From an uncultured Eubacteriales bacterium (lineage in GTDB: Bacteria > Bacillota > Clostridia > Lachnospirales > Bianqueaceae): a stretch of 32,125 nt of DNA. The notes under the pieces are model-generated. The model worked only from the letters and a program-made list of their open reading frames with translations. It did not search any database and was not told where the DNA came from. Every line of letters starts with the position of its first letter. The stretch's first letter is position 1. Below, piece by piece: positions 8,256 to 15,245 of the stretch. The stretch spans positions 1 to 32,125 of the forward strand of contig ONBQ01000044.1 in NCBI GenBank assembly GCA_900316145.1, written 5' to 3'. The position numbers and the translations under genes were made by a program.

Positions 8256-8928
8256 TCTTAGCCAGCCTCCTTTCCAGTACTTTTTGCAGCCGTGTGAACA
8301 GAATGACCAGAATGAGGTAGGTCAAGGCGACACACAGCAGAGGATTGACCGCGTCATAGGTATTGTTGCGGATCAGGTTGCCGGCGCGTGTCAGGTCAAC
8401 GATCGCGACATAACCGGCGACGGAGGTTTCCTTCAGCAGGGCTATGAACTCATTGCCGATGGCCGGAAGGATGTAACGGATGGCCTGGGGCATGATGATC
8501 TTGCGCATGGATTGCAGCTTGGACAGGCCCAGACTGCGGCCGGCCTCCATCTGACCCGGATCGACCGCGCCAATACCGCTGCGGATCAGTTCCGCCATGT
8601 AGGCGCCGGAGTTGATGCCGAAAGTCAGGATCGCAACGGAGATACCACTGGCCGAAGCCAGGATCACGAAGAAGAAGATCAAAAGCAGAACGACGACCGG
8701 GATGCCGCGGATGACCGTCACGTAGATGTCGCACAGAGTGGACAGTGGCTTTAAAGCCGGCGTGTCTTCCGAGAAATACTTAACGACCGCGATGAGAGAA
8801 CCAATGATCAGACCGATGAGCAAAGCGCCGAGGGTAATGATCATGGTGTTTCGGAAGCCCTCCAGAAGAAGGGGAGCCAGGCCCGAATCGATAAATGTGC
8901 TTTGAAGCTGGGAAAACCACTGATTCAT
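8242..8928 (-). CDS. Polar amino acid ABC transporter permease (HisM/GlnP family)
   Basis: This inner-membrane permease of about 228 aa has a first membrane span around [20 protein letters not shown], a region matching the HEQ-type permease domain ([17 protein letters not shown]), and an EAA-like loop ([18 protein letters not shown]) that docks the ATPase. An open frame extends to 8991. I prefer ATG 8928: it has AAGGA sequences just upstream, and the longer frame would be translated through a stable hairpin at 8966-8996. Only one permease gene is present, so the transporter probably uses a homodimeric channel. It overlaps the ATPase gene downstream. Confidence 0.9.
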   Translation of the reverse strand: MNQWFSQLQSTFIDSGLAPLLLEGFRNTMIITLGALLIGLIIGSLIAVVKYFSEDTPALKPLSTLCDIYVTVIRGIPVVVLLLIFFFVILASASGISVAILTFGINSGAYMAELIRSGIGAVDPGQMEAGRSLGLSKLQSMRKIIMPQAIRYILPAIGNEFIALLKETSVAGYVAIVDLTRAGNLIRNNTYDAVNPLLCVALTYLILVILFTRLQKVLERRLAKSDKR

Positions 8929-8965
8929 GGATTCCTTGTCCTTTCCATAAAAGTAAGATGGAGAA

Positions 8966-8996
8966 AGGGGATGCGACTGAAAACAGCGCATCCCCT
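8966..8996 (-). terminator. Intercistronic hairpin after the binding-protein gene
   Basis: A perfect 10-bp stem (AGGGGATGCG with CGCATCCCCT, 11-nt loop) follows the binding-protein stop on the minus strand and precedes the permease. The bases after it (TTTCTCC) form only a weak T-run. It probably acts as a partial terminator or 3'-end stabiliser that lets the binding protein be made in excess over the permease and ATPase. Confidence 0.65.
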
Positions 8997-9016
8997 GAAA
9001 CTACGGGAATGGGGTC

Positions 9017-9808
9017 TTAGTTGTTGGTCGGGGCGGTATACGGAGCGCCGTACTCTTCGAACAGAGCTGCTACGGTACCATCCGCGATCAGTTCATTGAC
9101 GATCTTGTTGATCTCGCCGACCAGCTCATCGCTGCCCTTCATGAAGGCGAAGGCGTAAGGCTCGGTGGTCATGGCTTCATCCAGGATGACCAGCTGATCT
9201 TCATGCTCTGCATTGTATGCAGCGACCATTTCAGCCGCGGTCAGGTCATCGATGACCCAGGCGTCGACCTTGCCCGTGGTCAGAGCCAGCTCCGCGTCGC
9301 TGTTGGCGGCAAAAGCGTTGACGGTGTAGCCGTTGTCCATGCAGAACTGCTCAGCAGTGGTGCCGGTCTGTACAGAAACGGTCTTGCCTTCCAGGTCCGC
9401 CTTGGACGTGATCTCGCTGCCTTCCGTAACGACGATGGACTGAGCCGCCAGGCAGTACGGATCGGTGAAGAGTGCGTTCTTCTTACGCTTCTCGGTAACG
9501 GAGATGCCGGACATGCCGATATCATACTTGCCGGATTTTACGCCAGGCAGAACGGATTCAAAATCGACCTGCGCCAGTTCCATTTCAACGCCTAAGCGCT
9601 CGCAGATGATCTTCATGATCTCTACTTCGATACCAACGACTTCGCCATCGCTCTGCAGTTCTTCAAAGGGCGGGAAATCCGGACTGGTCGCGACGACCAG
9701 CTTGCCGGCCTTCTGTATGTCAGCCAAAGTCTTGCCCTTCTGGCCGCAGCCGGAGAGAAGAGAAATGGCAAGGATCAGAGTTAATGCTAAAACAAGTGCC
9801 TTTTTCAT
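9017..9808 (-). CDS. Amino acid ABC transporter substrate-binding lipoprotein
   Basis: This 263-aa protein has a lipoprotein signal peptide: charged MKK, a hydrophobic stretch, then the lipobox LLSG-Cys21. The mature part is an SBP_bac_3 fold, with VVATSPDFPPFEE near its start, SGKYDIGMSGISVTEKRK in the first lobe and GKTVSVQTGTTAEQF in the second. Anchored on the outer face, it would capture an amino acid for the downstream permease and ATPase. The start has GGAGG nine bases upstream. It is the first gene after a consensus promoter with TGAAT/ATTCA half-sites near the start point. These suggest arginine-responsive control and so perhaps an arginine or other basic substrate, but this is inference. 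Confidence 0.92.
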   Translation of the reverse strand: MKKALVLALTLILAISLLSGCGQKGKTLADIQKAGKLVVATSPDFPPFEELQSDGEVVGIEVEIMKIICERLGVEMELAQVDFESVLPGVKSGKYDIGMSGISVTEKRKKNALFTDPYCLAAQSIVVTEGSEITSKADLEGKTVSVQTGTTAEQFCMDNGYTVNAFAANSDAELALTTGKVDAWVIDDLTAAEMVAAYNAEHEDQLVILDEAMTTEPYAFAFMKGSDELVGEINKIVNELIADGTVAALFEEYGAPYTAPTNN

Positions 9809-9840
9809 GGAATAAACCTCCCAAGGATAAAAAATGGAAA

Positions 9841-9875
9841 TGAATAAAAATGCATATATTCATTCAAGCATGAAT
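9841..9875 (-). promoter_or_regulatory. Cluster of TGAAT/ATTCA half-sites, candidate ArgR-type operator
   Basis: Half-sites on the plus strand are TGAAT 9841-9845, ATTCA 9858-9862, ATTCA 9862-9866 and TGAAT 9871-9875. The segment 9841-9854 matches the known ARG-box pattern TGAATWWWWATTCA at 13 of 14 positions. The cluster covers the expected transcription start and early leader of the binding-protein operon, a natural position for repression. Confidence 0.45.
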
Positions 9876-9904
9876 ATTATACGCAATTCGGGGGTAAATG
9901 TCAA
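9876..9904 (-). promoter_or_regulatory. Consensus promoter of the amino acid ABC operon
   Basis: On the minus strand, perfect TTGACA (9899-9904) and perfect TATAAT (9876-9881) are separated by exactly 17 bp. The leader to the ATG at 9808 would be about 60 nt. Such a strong core promoter is usually held in check by a regulator, which fits the half-site cluster just downstream. Confidence 0.8.
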
Positions 9905-9988
9905 TCGTAGAATGCAACAAAAATGAGTAGCCCATCATGCGGTCCCTTTGCGTTTTCCACAACGGCTTTTATTTTTAAGGAAGAAAGG

Positions 9989-10017
9989 TTGAATCCAACC
10001 CTGTTTTCGGGTATAAT
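9989..10017 (+). promoter_or_regulatory. Promoter of the AIM24-like gene
   Basis: TTGAAT (9989-9994) and TATAAT (10012-10017) are spaced by 17 bp. A small leader hairpin (TCCATT with AATGGA, about 10027-10043) lies between this promoter and the GGAGG ribosome site at 10068. Confidence 0.65.
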
Positions 10018-10082
10018 AAATAAGGATCCATTCCTGATAATGGACGGGATCCCATATAAAAGATTACGGAGGATATAATATT

Positions 10083-10772
10083 ATGCAATACAAAATCGAA
10101 GGCGAGCCGTTGCCGGTCGTGATCTGCGAACTGGCCCCGCAGGAAACTATGATCTGTGAGAAAGGCGCCATGTCCTGGATGACCGGAAATATGCAGATGG
10201 AGACCAAGACGGGCGGCGGCGGACTGGGCAAGCTCTTTGGCCGGGCCCTTTCCGGAGAAAGCATCTTCTTAAACCGCTATACCGCGAACGGCGGAGCAGG
10301 CCTTATTGCCTTTGCTTCCAGCTTCCCGGGATCGATCCGCGCTTACAACATCGCGCCGGGTTCTGAGATCGTAGCCCAGAAGGGTGCCTTTTTAGCCGCG
10401 ACGGATGGCGTAGGCCTGTCTGTATTCTTCCAGAAGCGCTTTGGCGCCGGCTTCTTCGGCGGAGAAGGCTTCATCATGCAGAAGATCTCCGGAAACGGCA
10501 TGTGCTTCCTGGAATTTGACGGTTATGTCAAAGAATATACCCTGAGAGCGGGCGAGAGCATGATCCTGGATACCGGTTATCTGGCGGCTATGGATGCTAC
10601 CTGCTCGGTCGATGTGCAGGGAGTCGGCGGCATCAAGAACGCCCTGTTCGGCGGGGAAGGGTTCTTCAACACGGTCGTTACCGGTCCCGGACGCATCTGG
10701 GTGCAGAGCATGCCGGTGGCCCAGATGGCGGGCAAACTGATCCCCTTCATGCCCACCAGCAGCGGAAACTAA
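10083..10772 (+). CDS. AIM24/TIGR00266-family protein
   Basis: This 229-aa soluble glycine-rich protein has the repeated beta-strand pattern of the AIM24 (DUF124) family: an early MSWMTGNMQMETKTGGG, a central GSIRAYNIAPGSEIVAQKGAFLAAT, and GGEGFFNTVVTGPGRIWVQSMP near the end. It has no signal peptide or membrane span. The bacterial function is not established; the name comes from a yeast mitochondrial relative. GGAGG lies ten bases upstream of the ATG, and a YdcF-like gene follows 16 nt after its stop, so the two are probably co-transcribed. Confidence 0.88.
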   Translation: MQYKIEGEPLPVVICELAPQETMICEKGAMSWMTGNMQMETKTGGGGLGKLFGRALSGESIFLNRYTANGGAGLIAFASSFPGSIRAYNIAPGSEIVAQKGAFLAATDGVGLSVFFQKRFGAGFFGGEGFIMQKISGNGMCFLEFDGYVKEYTLRAGESMILDTGYLAAMDATCSVDVQGVGGIKNALFGGEGFFNTVVTGPGRIWVQSMPVAQMAGKLIPFMPTSSGN

Positions 10773-10788
10773 GAAAAGGTCATATTCT

Positions 10789-11529
10789 ATGTTTATACTT
10801 TGGCTGATCCTGGGGTCGCTTAGCGTCCTCTATGGAGGCTTTATCCTGGCAGCCCGCAGCGGGACCCGGTTCTTTCTTGTCTGGTTCGCGCTGGGGGCCG
10901 CCTGTTTTTTACTGGCTGTATTGGCGAAAAAGCACGTCTGGAAAAAACTTCCGCGGGGACTGAAGGTCACCTGCGGTGTCCTGATCGGTCTTGGCCTGAC
11001 ATTGTTCTTCGTGGTCGAAGGGATCATAGTGTCTCATTTCAAAGAACGAGGCGAGCAGGATCTGGATTATATCATCGTGCTGGGGGCGCAGGTGCGGGAA
11101 AGCGGCCCTTCACTTGTGCTGCGGTATCGATTGGACGCGGCCTGTGAGTATCTGATGGAAAACAAGGATACAGTATGCATCGTGACCGGGGCGAAGGGTT
11201 ACAACGAACCGGTTTCCGAGGCGGAAGGCATGAAGCGGTATCTTGTAGAGAAAGGCATCGATGAAGCCCGGATCCTTATGGAGGAGAAGGCCACCAGCAC
11301 GATGGAAAACCTGCTGTTCAGCCAGGAACTTCTCGATAAGGAAACCGATCGGGTAGGCATCGTGACCAACGATTTTCATCTGTTCCGGGCTATGAGCCTG
11401 GCCAGACACCAGGGCTACCGGCACGTCTGCGGCATCGCGGCGGGATCCCGGCCGGCCTATCAGTTGAACAATATGCTGCGCGAGTTTTTAGGCGTCATGA
11501 AGGACCTTGTCATGGGCAATCTGCTGTGA
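10789..11529 (+). CDS. YdcF/SanA-like DUF218 membrane-anchored protein
   Basis: In this 246-aa protein, residues 1-80 contain about three hydrophobic segments (IL WLILGSLSVLYGGF-, FLVWFALGAACFLLAV- and VLIGLGLTLFFVVEG-like). A DUF218 domain follows from about residue 88: DYIIVLGAQV, a central VTGAKGYNEPVSEAEGM, and VTNDFHLFRAMSLARHQG near the end. DUF218 proteins are linked to envelope or vancomycin-sensitivity phenotypes (SanA), and the enzyme activity is not settled. The ribosome site is weak (AAAAGG), which fits coupling to the AIM24-like gene upstream. Confidence 0.85.
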   Translation: MFILWLILGSLSVLYGGFILAARSGTRFFLVWFALGAACFLLAVLAKKHVWKKLPRGLKVTCGVLIGLGLTLFFVVEGIIVSHFKERGEQDLDYIIVLGAQVRESGPSLVLRYRLDAACEYLMENKDTVCIVTGAKGYNEPVSEAEGMKRYLVEKGIDEARILMEEKATSTMENLLFSQELLDKETDRVGIVTNDFHLFRAMSLARHQGYRHVCGIAAGSRPAYQLNNMLREFLGVMKDLVMGNLL

Positions 11530-11565
11530 AAGGGGTCTGTTACAGAAGCGTGACAGAACTGTAAT

Positions 11566-11595
11566 TTGCCTTTTGCCTTCATTCTGTGCTATACT
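11566..11595 (+). promoter_or_regulatory. Possible promoter of the secreted 3D-domain gene
   Basis: TTGCCT (11566-11571) and TATACT (11590-11595) are spaced by 18 bp. Just upstream, TTACAG and CTGTAA (about 11540 and 11559) form an inverted repeat around a TGACAG. The leader before the TTG start contains AAGGC/GCCTT complementarity of unknown meaning. Confidence 0.45.
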
Positions 11596-11671
11596 TTTAA
11601 CTGCTCACCGAAATAAGGCATCGATCATCAGGGCTTTTAAGCCTTGCGGTGCTTCTATCAGGAGGTAGATT

Positions 11672-12169
11672 TTGTTTATCAAAAAACTAGTATGTACAGG
11701 TTTGATGGGGATACTGCTGCTTGGCAGTATCGGTATGGTTCAGGCAGAAGATACAGCACAGGAAACAGAAGCAGGAGAGCTGAGGCTGATTCCCGGCCAG
11801 AAGATAGAGGCGGCGCCGGTCGCGGAAGAAGAAACCGTAACCGTCTCCAGCACCTGGGACGGGCCGGTGTTGACAAAAGGAAAAGGTGTTAATTACGGCC
11901 CTTCCGGAAAAGAAACATATTATAATCTTCCGATGGAGGGCGTGGTGCGCATCATGCGCGCGCAGGGCTTTAGTGAAGAAGAGTACCCGTATTGGGAGCG
12001 GGAAGACGGTGTGAAAATGCTGGGTGATTATGTTATGGTGGCCGCCAATCTGTCGGTCCATCCAAGAGGATCCCTGGTAGAGAGCTCCTTGGGGATCGCC
12101 CTGGTCTGTGACACGGGAGGATTTGCCGCAAGCAATCCGAATCAGCTGGATATCGCGGTCAACTGGTAA
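11672..12169 (+). CDS. Secreted 3D-domain-like cell-wall protein, TTG start
   Basis: This 165-aa protein begins at TTG with AGGAGG five bases upstream. A signal peptide (KK, hydrophobic core, cleavage near MVQA/ED at about residue 25) is followed by an acidic linker to about residue 55. The C-terminal part reads like a 3D domain (double-psi barrel, as in MltA C-termini and YocH-like hydrolases): PRGSLVESSLG, then VCDTGGF, then QLDIAVNW at the extreme end. Three aspartates (119, 147, 160) fit the name-giving Asp triad. It is probably a wall-associated lytic transglycosylase-like or regulatory protein. No wall-binding LysM/SH3 repeats are present, so it is a minimal form. It looks monocistronic, with a terminator after it. 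Confidence 0.68.
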   Translation: MFIKKLVCTGLMGILLLGSIGMVQAEDTAQETEAGELRLIPGQKIEAAPVAEEETVTVSSTWDGPVLTKGKGVNYGPSGKETYYNLPMEGVVRIMRAQGFSEEEYPYWEREDGVKMLGDYVMVAANLSVHPRGSLVESSLGIALVCDTGGFAASNPNQLDIAVNW

Positions 12170-12178
12170 TATTACATA

Positions 12179-12190
12179 AGCCGATCGGCT
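12179..12190. repeat. Perfect 12-bp palindrome AGCCGATCGGCT
   Basis: This uninterrupted palindrome lies 10 bp after the 3D-gene stop and 27 bp before a terminator hairpin. It has no loop, so it suits a protein-binding site better than an RNA hairpin. The function is unknown. Confidence 0.4.
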
Positions 12191-12216
12191 AAGAGCAAAA
12201 AACGACGTGAGCATAT

Positions 12217-12244
12217 ATGCCGCAGGAAGGTCCTGCGGCATTTT
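12217..12244 (+). terminator. Rho-independent terminator after the 3D-domain gene
   Basis: An 11-bp perfect stem (ATGCCGCAGGA 12217-12227, TCCTGCGGCAT 12231-12241) with a 3-nt loop is followed by a short T-run. It separates the 3D-domain gene from the next operon. Confidence 0.85.
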
Positions 12245-12261
12245 CCATTTCCAGAAAAGGA

Positions 12262-12290
12262 TTGAAAAATCAGTGGAATTTTAGTATAGT
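12262..12290 (+). promoter_or_regulatory. Promoter of the phosphatase-sirtuin operon
   Basis: TTGAAA (12262-12267) and TATAGT (12285-12290) are separated by 17 bp. Transcription would start near 12297, about 97 nt before the phosphatase ATG. Confidence 0.6.
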
Positions 12291-12309
12291 TAATATGTTA
12301 TGGTGTCAG

Positions 12310-12326
12310 GGTCAAAAAGGTCAAAA
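12310..12326 (+). repeat. Direct repeat GGTCAAAA in the operon leader
   Basis: GGTCAAAA occurs at 12310-12317 and again at 12319-12326, a 9-bp period. It lies about 15-30 nt downstream of the predicted transcription start. It could be a regulator site or an RNA element, or it could be chance. Confidence 0.35.
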
Positions 12327-12393
12327 CGGGCATGATCCTATGGCGCTTTATGAGGCAGCAACCATCATCACATGATCAGTTTATAGGAGCGTT

Positions 12394-13134
12394 ATGAGAG
12401 TATTATTTATCCGGCATGGAGATCCGGACTATGTTCATGATTCATTAACGGAAAAAGGTGTCCGGGAGGCAAAAGCGCTGGCCGCTTATCTGAAAGACAA
12501 ACCGATCGATAAATGGTACTGTTCTCCGCTGGGACGTGCCAGGGCCACAGCCTCTTATTCCCTTAAAGAAAGAGGGGAAGAGGCCGAGATCCGGGATTTT
12601 CTGCATGAATTCGATTCCCTTATGCCGGATCCGGAAACGGGCAAAGACCGCATCCCATGGGACTTTTTCCCCGAGGTATGGATGGCGGAGGAAAAGCACT
12701 TTGATCTGGAGCATTGGCATGAGTCCAGGCTCTACAGCGGCACAAATGTCAAAAAGGATCATGACTGGGTCTGCCGGGAACTCGATACCCTCCTTGGGGA
12801 GCACGGCTACAGACGGGAAGGGCACTTTTACCGGGTCGAGCGGCCGAATAAAGATACGATCGCCGTTGTCTGTCACATGGGCATTACCTGTGTCATGCTG
12901 TCGCATCTTTTGAATATTTCCCCGGTCGTGATGATGCATGCCGCGTTTGTTTCGCCTACTGCACTGACCATGGTCGAGACCGAAGAAAGGTCTCCGGGAT
13001 CTGCGCTGTTCCGTCTTCGCTATCTTGGAGCAACACCGCATCTGACACTGGCCGGAGAGCCTGTTTCGGCGTCCGGCATGTTTAAAGAAGTTTATGATGA
13101 AGAACCGGAGCGCATCGTAACGTTTCCGGATTGA
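12394..13134 (+). CDS. Histidine phosphatase superfamily protein
   Basis: This 246-aa protein starts with the phosphohistidine motif LFIRHGDPDY (His8, Arg7). The CSPLGRARATASY segment carries the second phosphate-binding arginine region, and VVCHMGITCVM holds the second catalytic histidine region. The family includes phosphoglycerate mutases and small-molecule or protein phosphatases. The central insertion, rich in acidic and aromatic residues (about 70-140), does not identify a substrate. TAGGAG lies about 5 nt before the ATG. It is the first gene of a run whose next member, a sirtuin, begins 20 nt after its stop. Confidence 0.87.
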   Translation: MRVLFIRHGDPDYVHDSLTEKGVREAKALAAYLKDKPIDKWYCSPLGRARATASYSLKERGEEAEIRDFLHEFDSLMPDPETGKDRIPWDFFPEVWMAEEKHFDLEHWHESRLYSGTNVKKDHDWVCRELDTLLGEHGYRREGHFYRVERPNKDTIAVVCHMGITCVMLSHLLNISPVVMMHAAFVSPTALTMVETEERSPGSALFRLRYLGATPHLTLAGEPVSASGMFKEVYDEEPERIVTFPD

Positions 13135-13154
13135 TCCTACGAAGGAGGTTTGTC

Positions 13155-13877
13155 ATGAACCCGTTAACTTCTATTATAAAAGAGTCCAAGCGCATCGTCT
13201 TCTTCGGCGGCGCCGGCACATCAACAGAGAGCGGGATCCCGGATTTCCGATCCCAGGATGGACTGTATCATCAACAGTATGCCTGGCCGCCGGAAGAGAT
13301 CCTGAGCCACACGTTTTTCATGCGCCGGCCGGAGGAGTTTTATCGTTTCTATCGTGACAAGATGAGCTTTCCCGGCGCAATGCCCAATGCCTGCCACAAA
13401 GCCCTGGCTCGCCTGGAAGAGATGGGCAAGCTTACGGCGGTCATCACTCAGAACATTGACGGGCTGCACCAGAAAGCCGGCAGCAAGAACGTGCTGGAAC
13501 TGCATGGCTCCATCCATCGCAATCACTGCATGCGCTGCGGCCGCTTCTTCACTTTTGAAGACATCATGGCCAAAGAGGGCGTGCCGCGGTGTGACTGCGG
13601 CGGCATCATCAAGCCGGATGTCGTTCTGTATGAGGAATCTCTGGACGGGGACACTATCGAAAAAGCCGTAACGGCCATAGAGCAGGCAGATACCCTGATC
13701 ATAGGCGGTACGTCCCTGGTGGTCTATCCCGCGGCGGGTATGGTGCACTATTTCCGGGGTCAGCATCTCGTGCAGATCAATCGGGATGAGACCTCCGCTG
13801 ATCGTTATTGTGAACTCAGTATTCATGATTCGATCGGCAAGGTCATGCAGGAAGTCATGGACGAGCTGGAGGGCTGA
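13155..13877 (+). CDS. NAD-dependent protein deacylase (Sir2 family)
   Basis: This 240-aa cytoplasmic enzyme removes acyl groups from lysines using NAD. Motifs are GGAGTSTESGIPDFRS (NAD binding, about 18-33), TQNIDGLHQKAG (about 98-109), catalytic His117 in ELHGS, and a zinc site at Cys125-x2-Cys128 with Cys146-x-Cys148. The GGTSLVVYPAAG loop binds the nicotinamide ribose. An in-frame ATG at 13131 exists, but the start at 13155 has a strong GAAGGAGG and avoids overlapping the phosphatase stop. It resembles the Firmicutes/Thermotoga-type sirtuins with an aromatic cofactor loop, so deacetylation is more likely than desuccinylation. Its operon partners give no clear target. Confidence 0.92.
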   Translation: MNPLTSIIKESKRIVFFGGAGTSTESGIPDFRSQDGLYHQQYAWPPEEILSHTFFMRRPEEFYRFYRDKMSFPGAMPNACHKALARLEEMGKLTAVITQNIDGLHQKAGSKNVLELHGSIHRNHCMRCGRFFTFEDIMAKEGVPRCDCGGIIKPDVVLYEESLDGDTIEKAVTAIEQADTLIIGGTSLVVYPAAGMVHYFRGQHLVQINRDETSADRYCELSIHDSIGKVMQEVMDELEG

Positions 13878-13883
13878 AGAGAC

Positions 13884-14744
13884 ATGCAATTTACCTTGAA
13901 GAAAGACGGAAAGCGTCTTCTGGTCGTTATTCTGGCTTCCTTTCTGATGGCGCTCAATATCAAAAGCTTTGTCCGTACCGGTGATCTGTTCCCGGGCGGC
14001 GCGACCGGTCTGACACTTCTGGTGCAGCGTCTGGTCAAGCTGTATCTGCATCAGGATATCTCCTATACCTTGATCAATATCCTTCTGAACGCGTTTCCGG
14101 TGTACATCGGGTTCCGCTTCATCGGAAAAAAGTTTACCCTGTTCTCCTGCCTGATGATCTTTTTGACAGGCCTTTGGACGGACCTTCTCCCGGGCCTTGT
14201 CATCACCCAGGATATCCTTTTGATCAGTATCTTTGGCGGTATCATCAACGGATTCTGCATCAGCCTGTGCCTTTCCGTGGACGCAACCACCGGAGGTACG
14301 GATTTCATCGGCATCTTTCTGTCCGAGCGAAAGGGCATGGACTCTTTCCCGATGGTGCTGGGCATCAATGTTGTCATTTTAGTGGCGGCCGGCTTCTTCT
14401 TTGGCTGGGACAGAGCGCTTTATTCCATCATCTTCCAGTATACATCCACTACGATCTTGCGGGCGATGTACCGGCGCTACCAGCAGGGTACGGTCCTGGT
14501 CGTAACGGAGAAAGCGCAGGAGATCTGCGACGCGATCTATCGTGAATATCATCACGGCGCCACGATCCTGACAGGAGAAGGCTCTCACATCCATAAGGAC
14601 CGAAAGATCGTATATTCTGTCGTTTCCCGGGCGGAAACGACCGGTGTCGTGCAGGTCGTCCGCTCCATTGATCCGGATGCCTTTATCAATATCATGGATA
14701 CAAAACAAGTGGCGGGCCGTTTCTATTTCCGTCCGGAGGATTAA
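13884..14744 (+). CDS. YitT-family membrane protein, copy 2 of 3
   Basis: This 286-aa protein has the YitT layout: hydrophobic spans in about residues 10-190, with PGGATGLTLLVQRL near residue 38 and ATTGGTDFIGIFLSERKG near 133, then a C-terminal DUF2179-like domain ending SIDPDAFINIMDTKQVAGRF. It begins 6 nt after the sirtuin stop, preceded by GAAGAG, and is co-transcribed with it. The function is unknown. It is clearly diverged from copies 1 and 3, so this is not a recent duplication. Confidence 0.88.
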   Translation: MQFTLKKDGKRLLVVILASFLMALNIKSFVRTGDLFPGGATGLTLLVQRLVKLYLHQDISYTLINILLNAFPVYIGFRFIGKKFTLFSCLMIFLTGLWTDLLPGLVITQDILLISIFGGIINGFCISLCLSVDATTGGTDFIGIFLSERKGMDSFPMVLGINVVILVAAGFFFGWDRALYSIIFQYTSTTILRAMYRRYQQGTVLVVTEKAQEICDAIYREYHHGATILTGEGSHIHKDRKIVYSVVSRAETTGVVQVVRSIDPDAFINIMDTKQVAGRFYFRPED

Positions 14745-14745
14745 A

Positions 14746-15234
14746 ATGAAACCCATCAAAACGTATTATCAGATGCCTAAACAGGCGAAGACCTTTTTTT
14801 GGATCCTGGCCTGCCTGTTGAATATTGCGGTCATTTTTTCGGCTTGTCATACCTCAGCTAAAAGTGTCGGCGGTTACACGCTGGCAGTCACGATCTTCGT
14901 GATCCTGCTTCTGACGTATTCGCATGAGGTGCGCATCCGTCATTTGCTGGCCTGGCCGCTCGTAGCGTATAGCTTTTATGGTATCCTCATCCATGGATAC
15001 CTGGGATGGATGCGGGTCTTCGATCGAGCCGCATACAAAGAGATGGGAAGCGGCTATCCGCTGTATCTTTTCTGGTTCAGCAATACACCTTATGTGTTTG
15101 CGGGCATTTCTCTGGTCACAGCCGGCTTGTTTGGTCTGTTGGCATGGAAAAAGAAGATCGATGTTTTTCGTCTGATGAAGATCAGCTTTGCCGCGAATAT
15201 CGTGGTTTTAGTACTTTCATCTGTTACAGCGTAA
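14746..15234 (+). CDS. Small integral membrane protein of unknown family
   Basis: I do not recognise this 162-aa protein. It shows four to five hydrophobic segments, at about residues 18-33, 43-60, 65-82, 110-128 and 136-160. Charged loops carry HEVRIR and AWKKKID, placing those ends inside the cell by the positive-inside rule. A longer frame starts at 14644 inside the YitT gene. I choose ATG 14746 because GGAGGA lies just before it and it begins one base after the YitT stop. It is followed 11 nt later by a MATE transporter, so it could assist either neighbour. Confidence 0.7.
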   Translation: MKPIKTYYQMPKQAKTFFWILACLLNIAVIFSACHTSAKSVGGYTLAVTIFVILLLTYSHEVRIRHLLAWPLVAYSFYGILIHGYLGWMRVFDRAAYKEMGSGYPLYLFWFSNTPYVFAGISLVTAGLFGLLAWKKKIDVFRLMKISFAANIVVLVLSSVTA

Positions 15235-15245
15235 GGAAGAGATTT

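Noticed and set aside
11530-11665. Riboswitch in the leader of the 3D-domain gene
   Set aside because: Some AAGGC/GCCTT pairing is visible, but the conserved cores of riboswitch classes I know, such as ydaO or cyclic-di-GMP types, are not.
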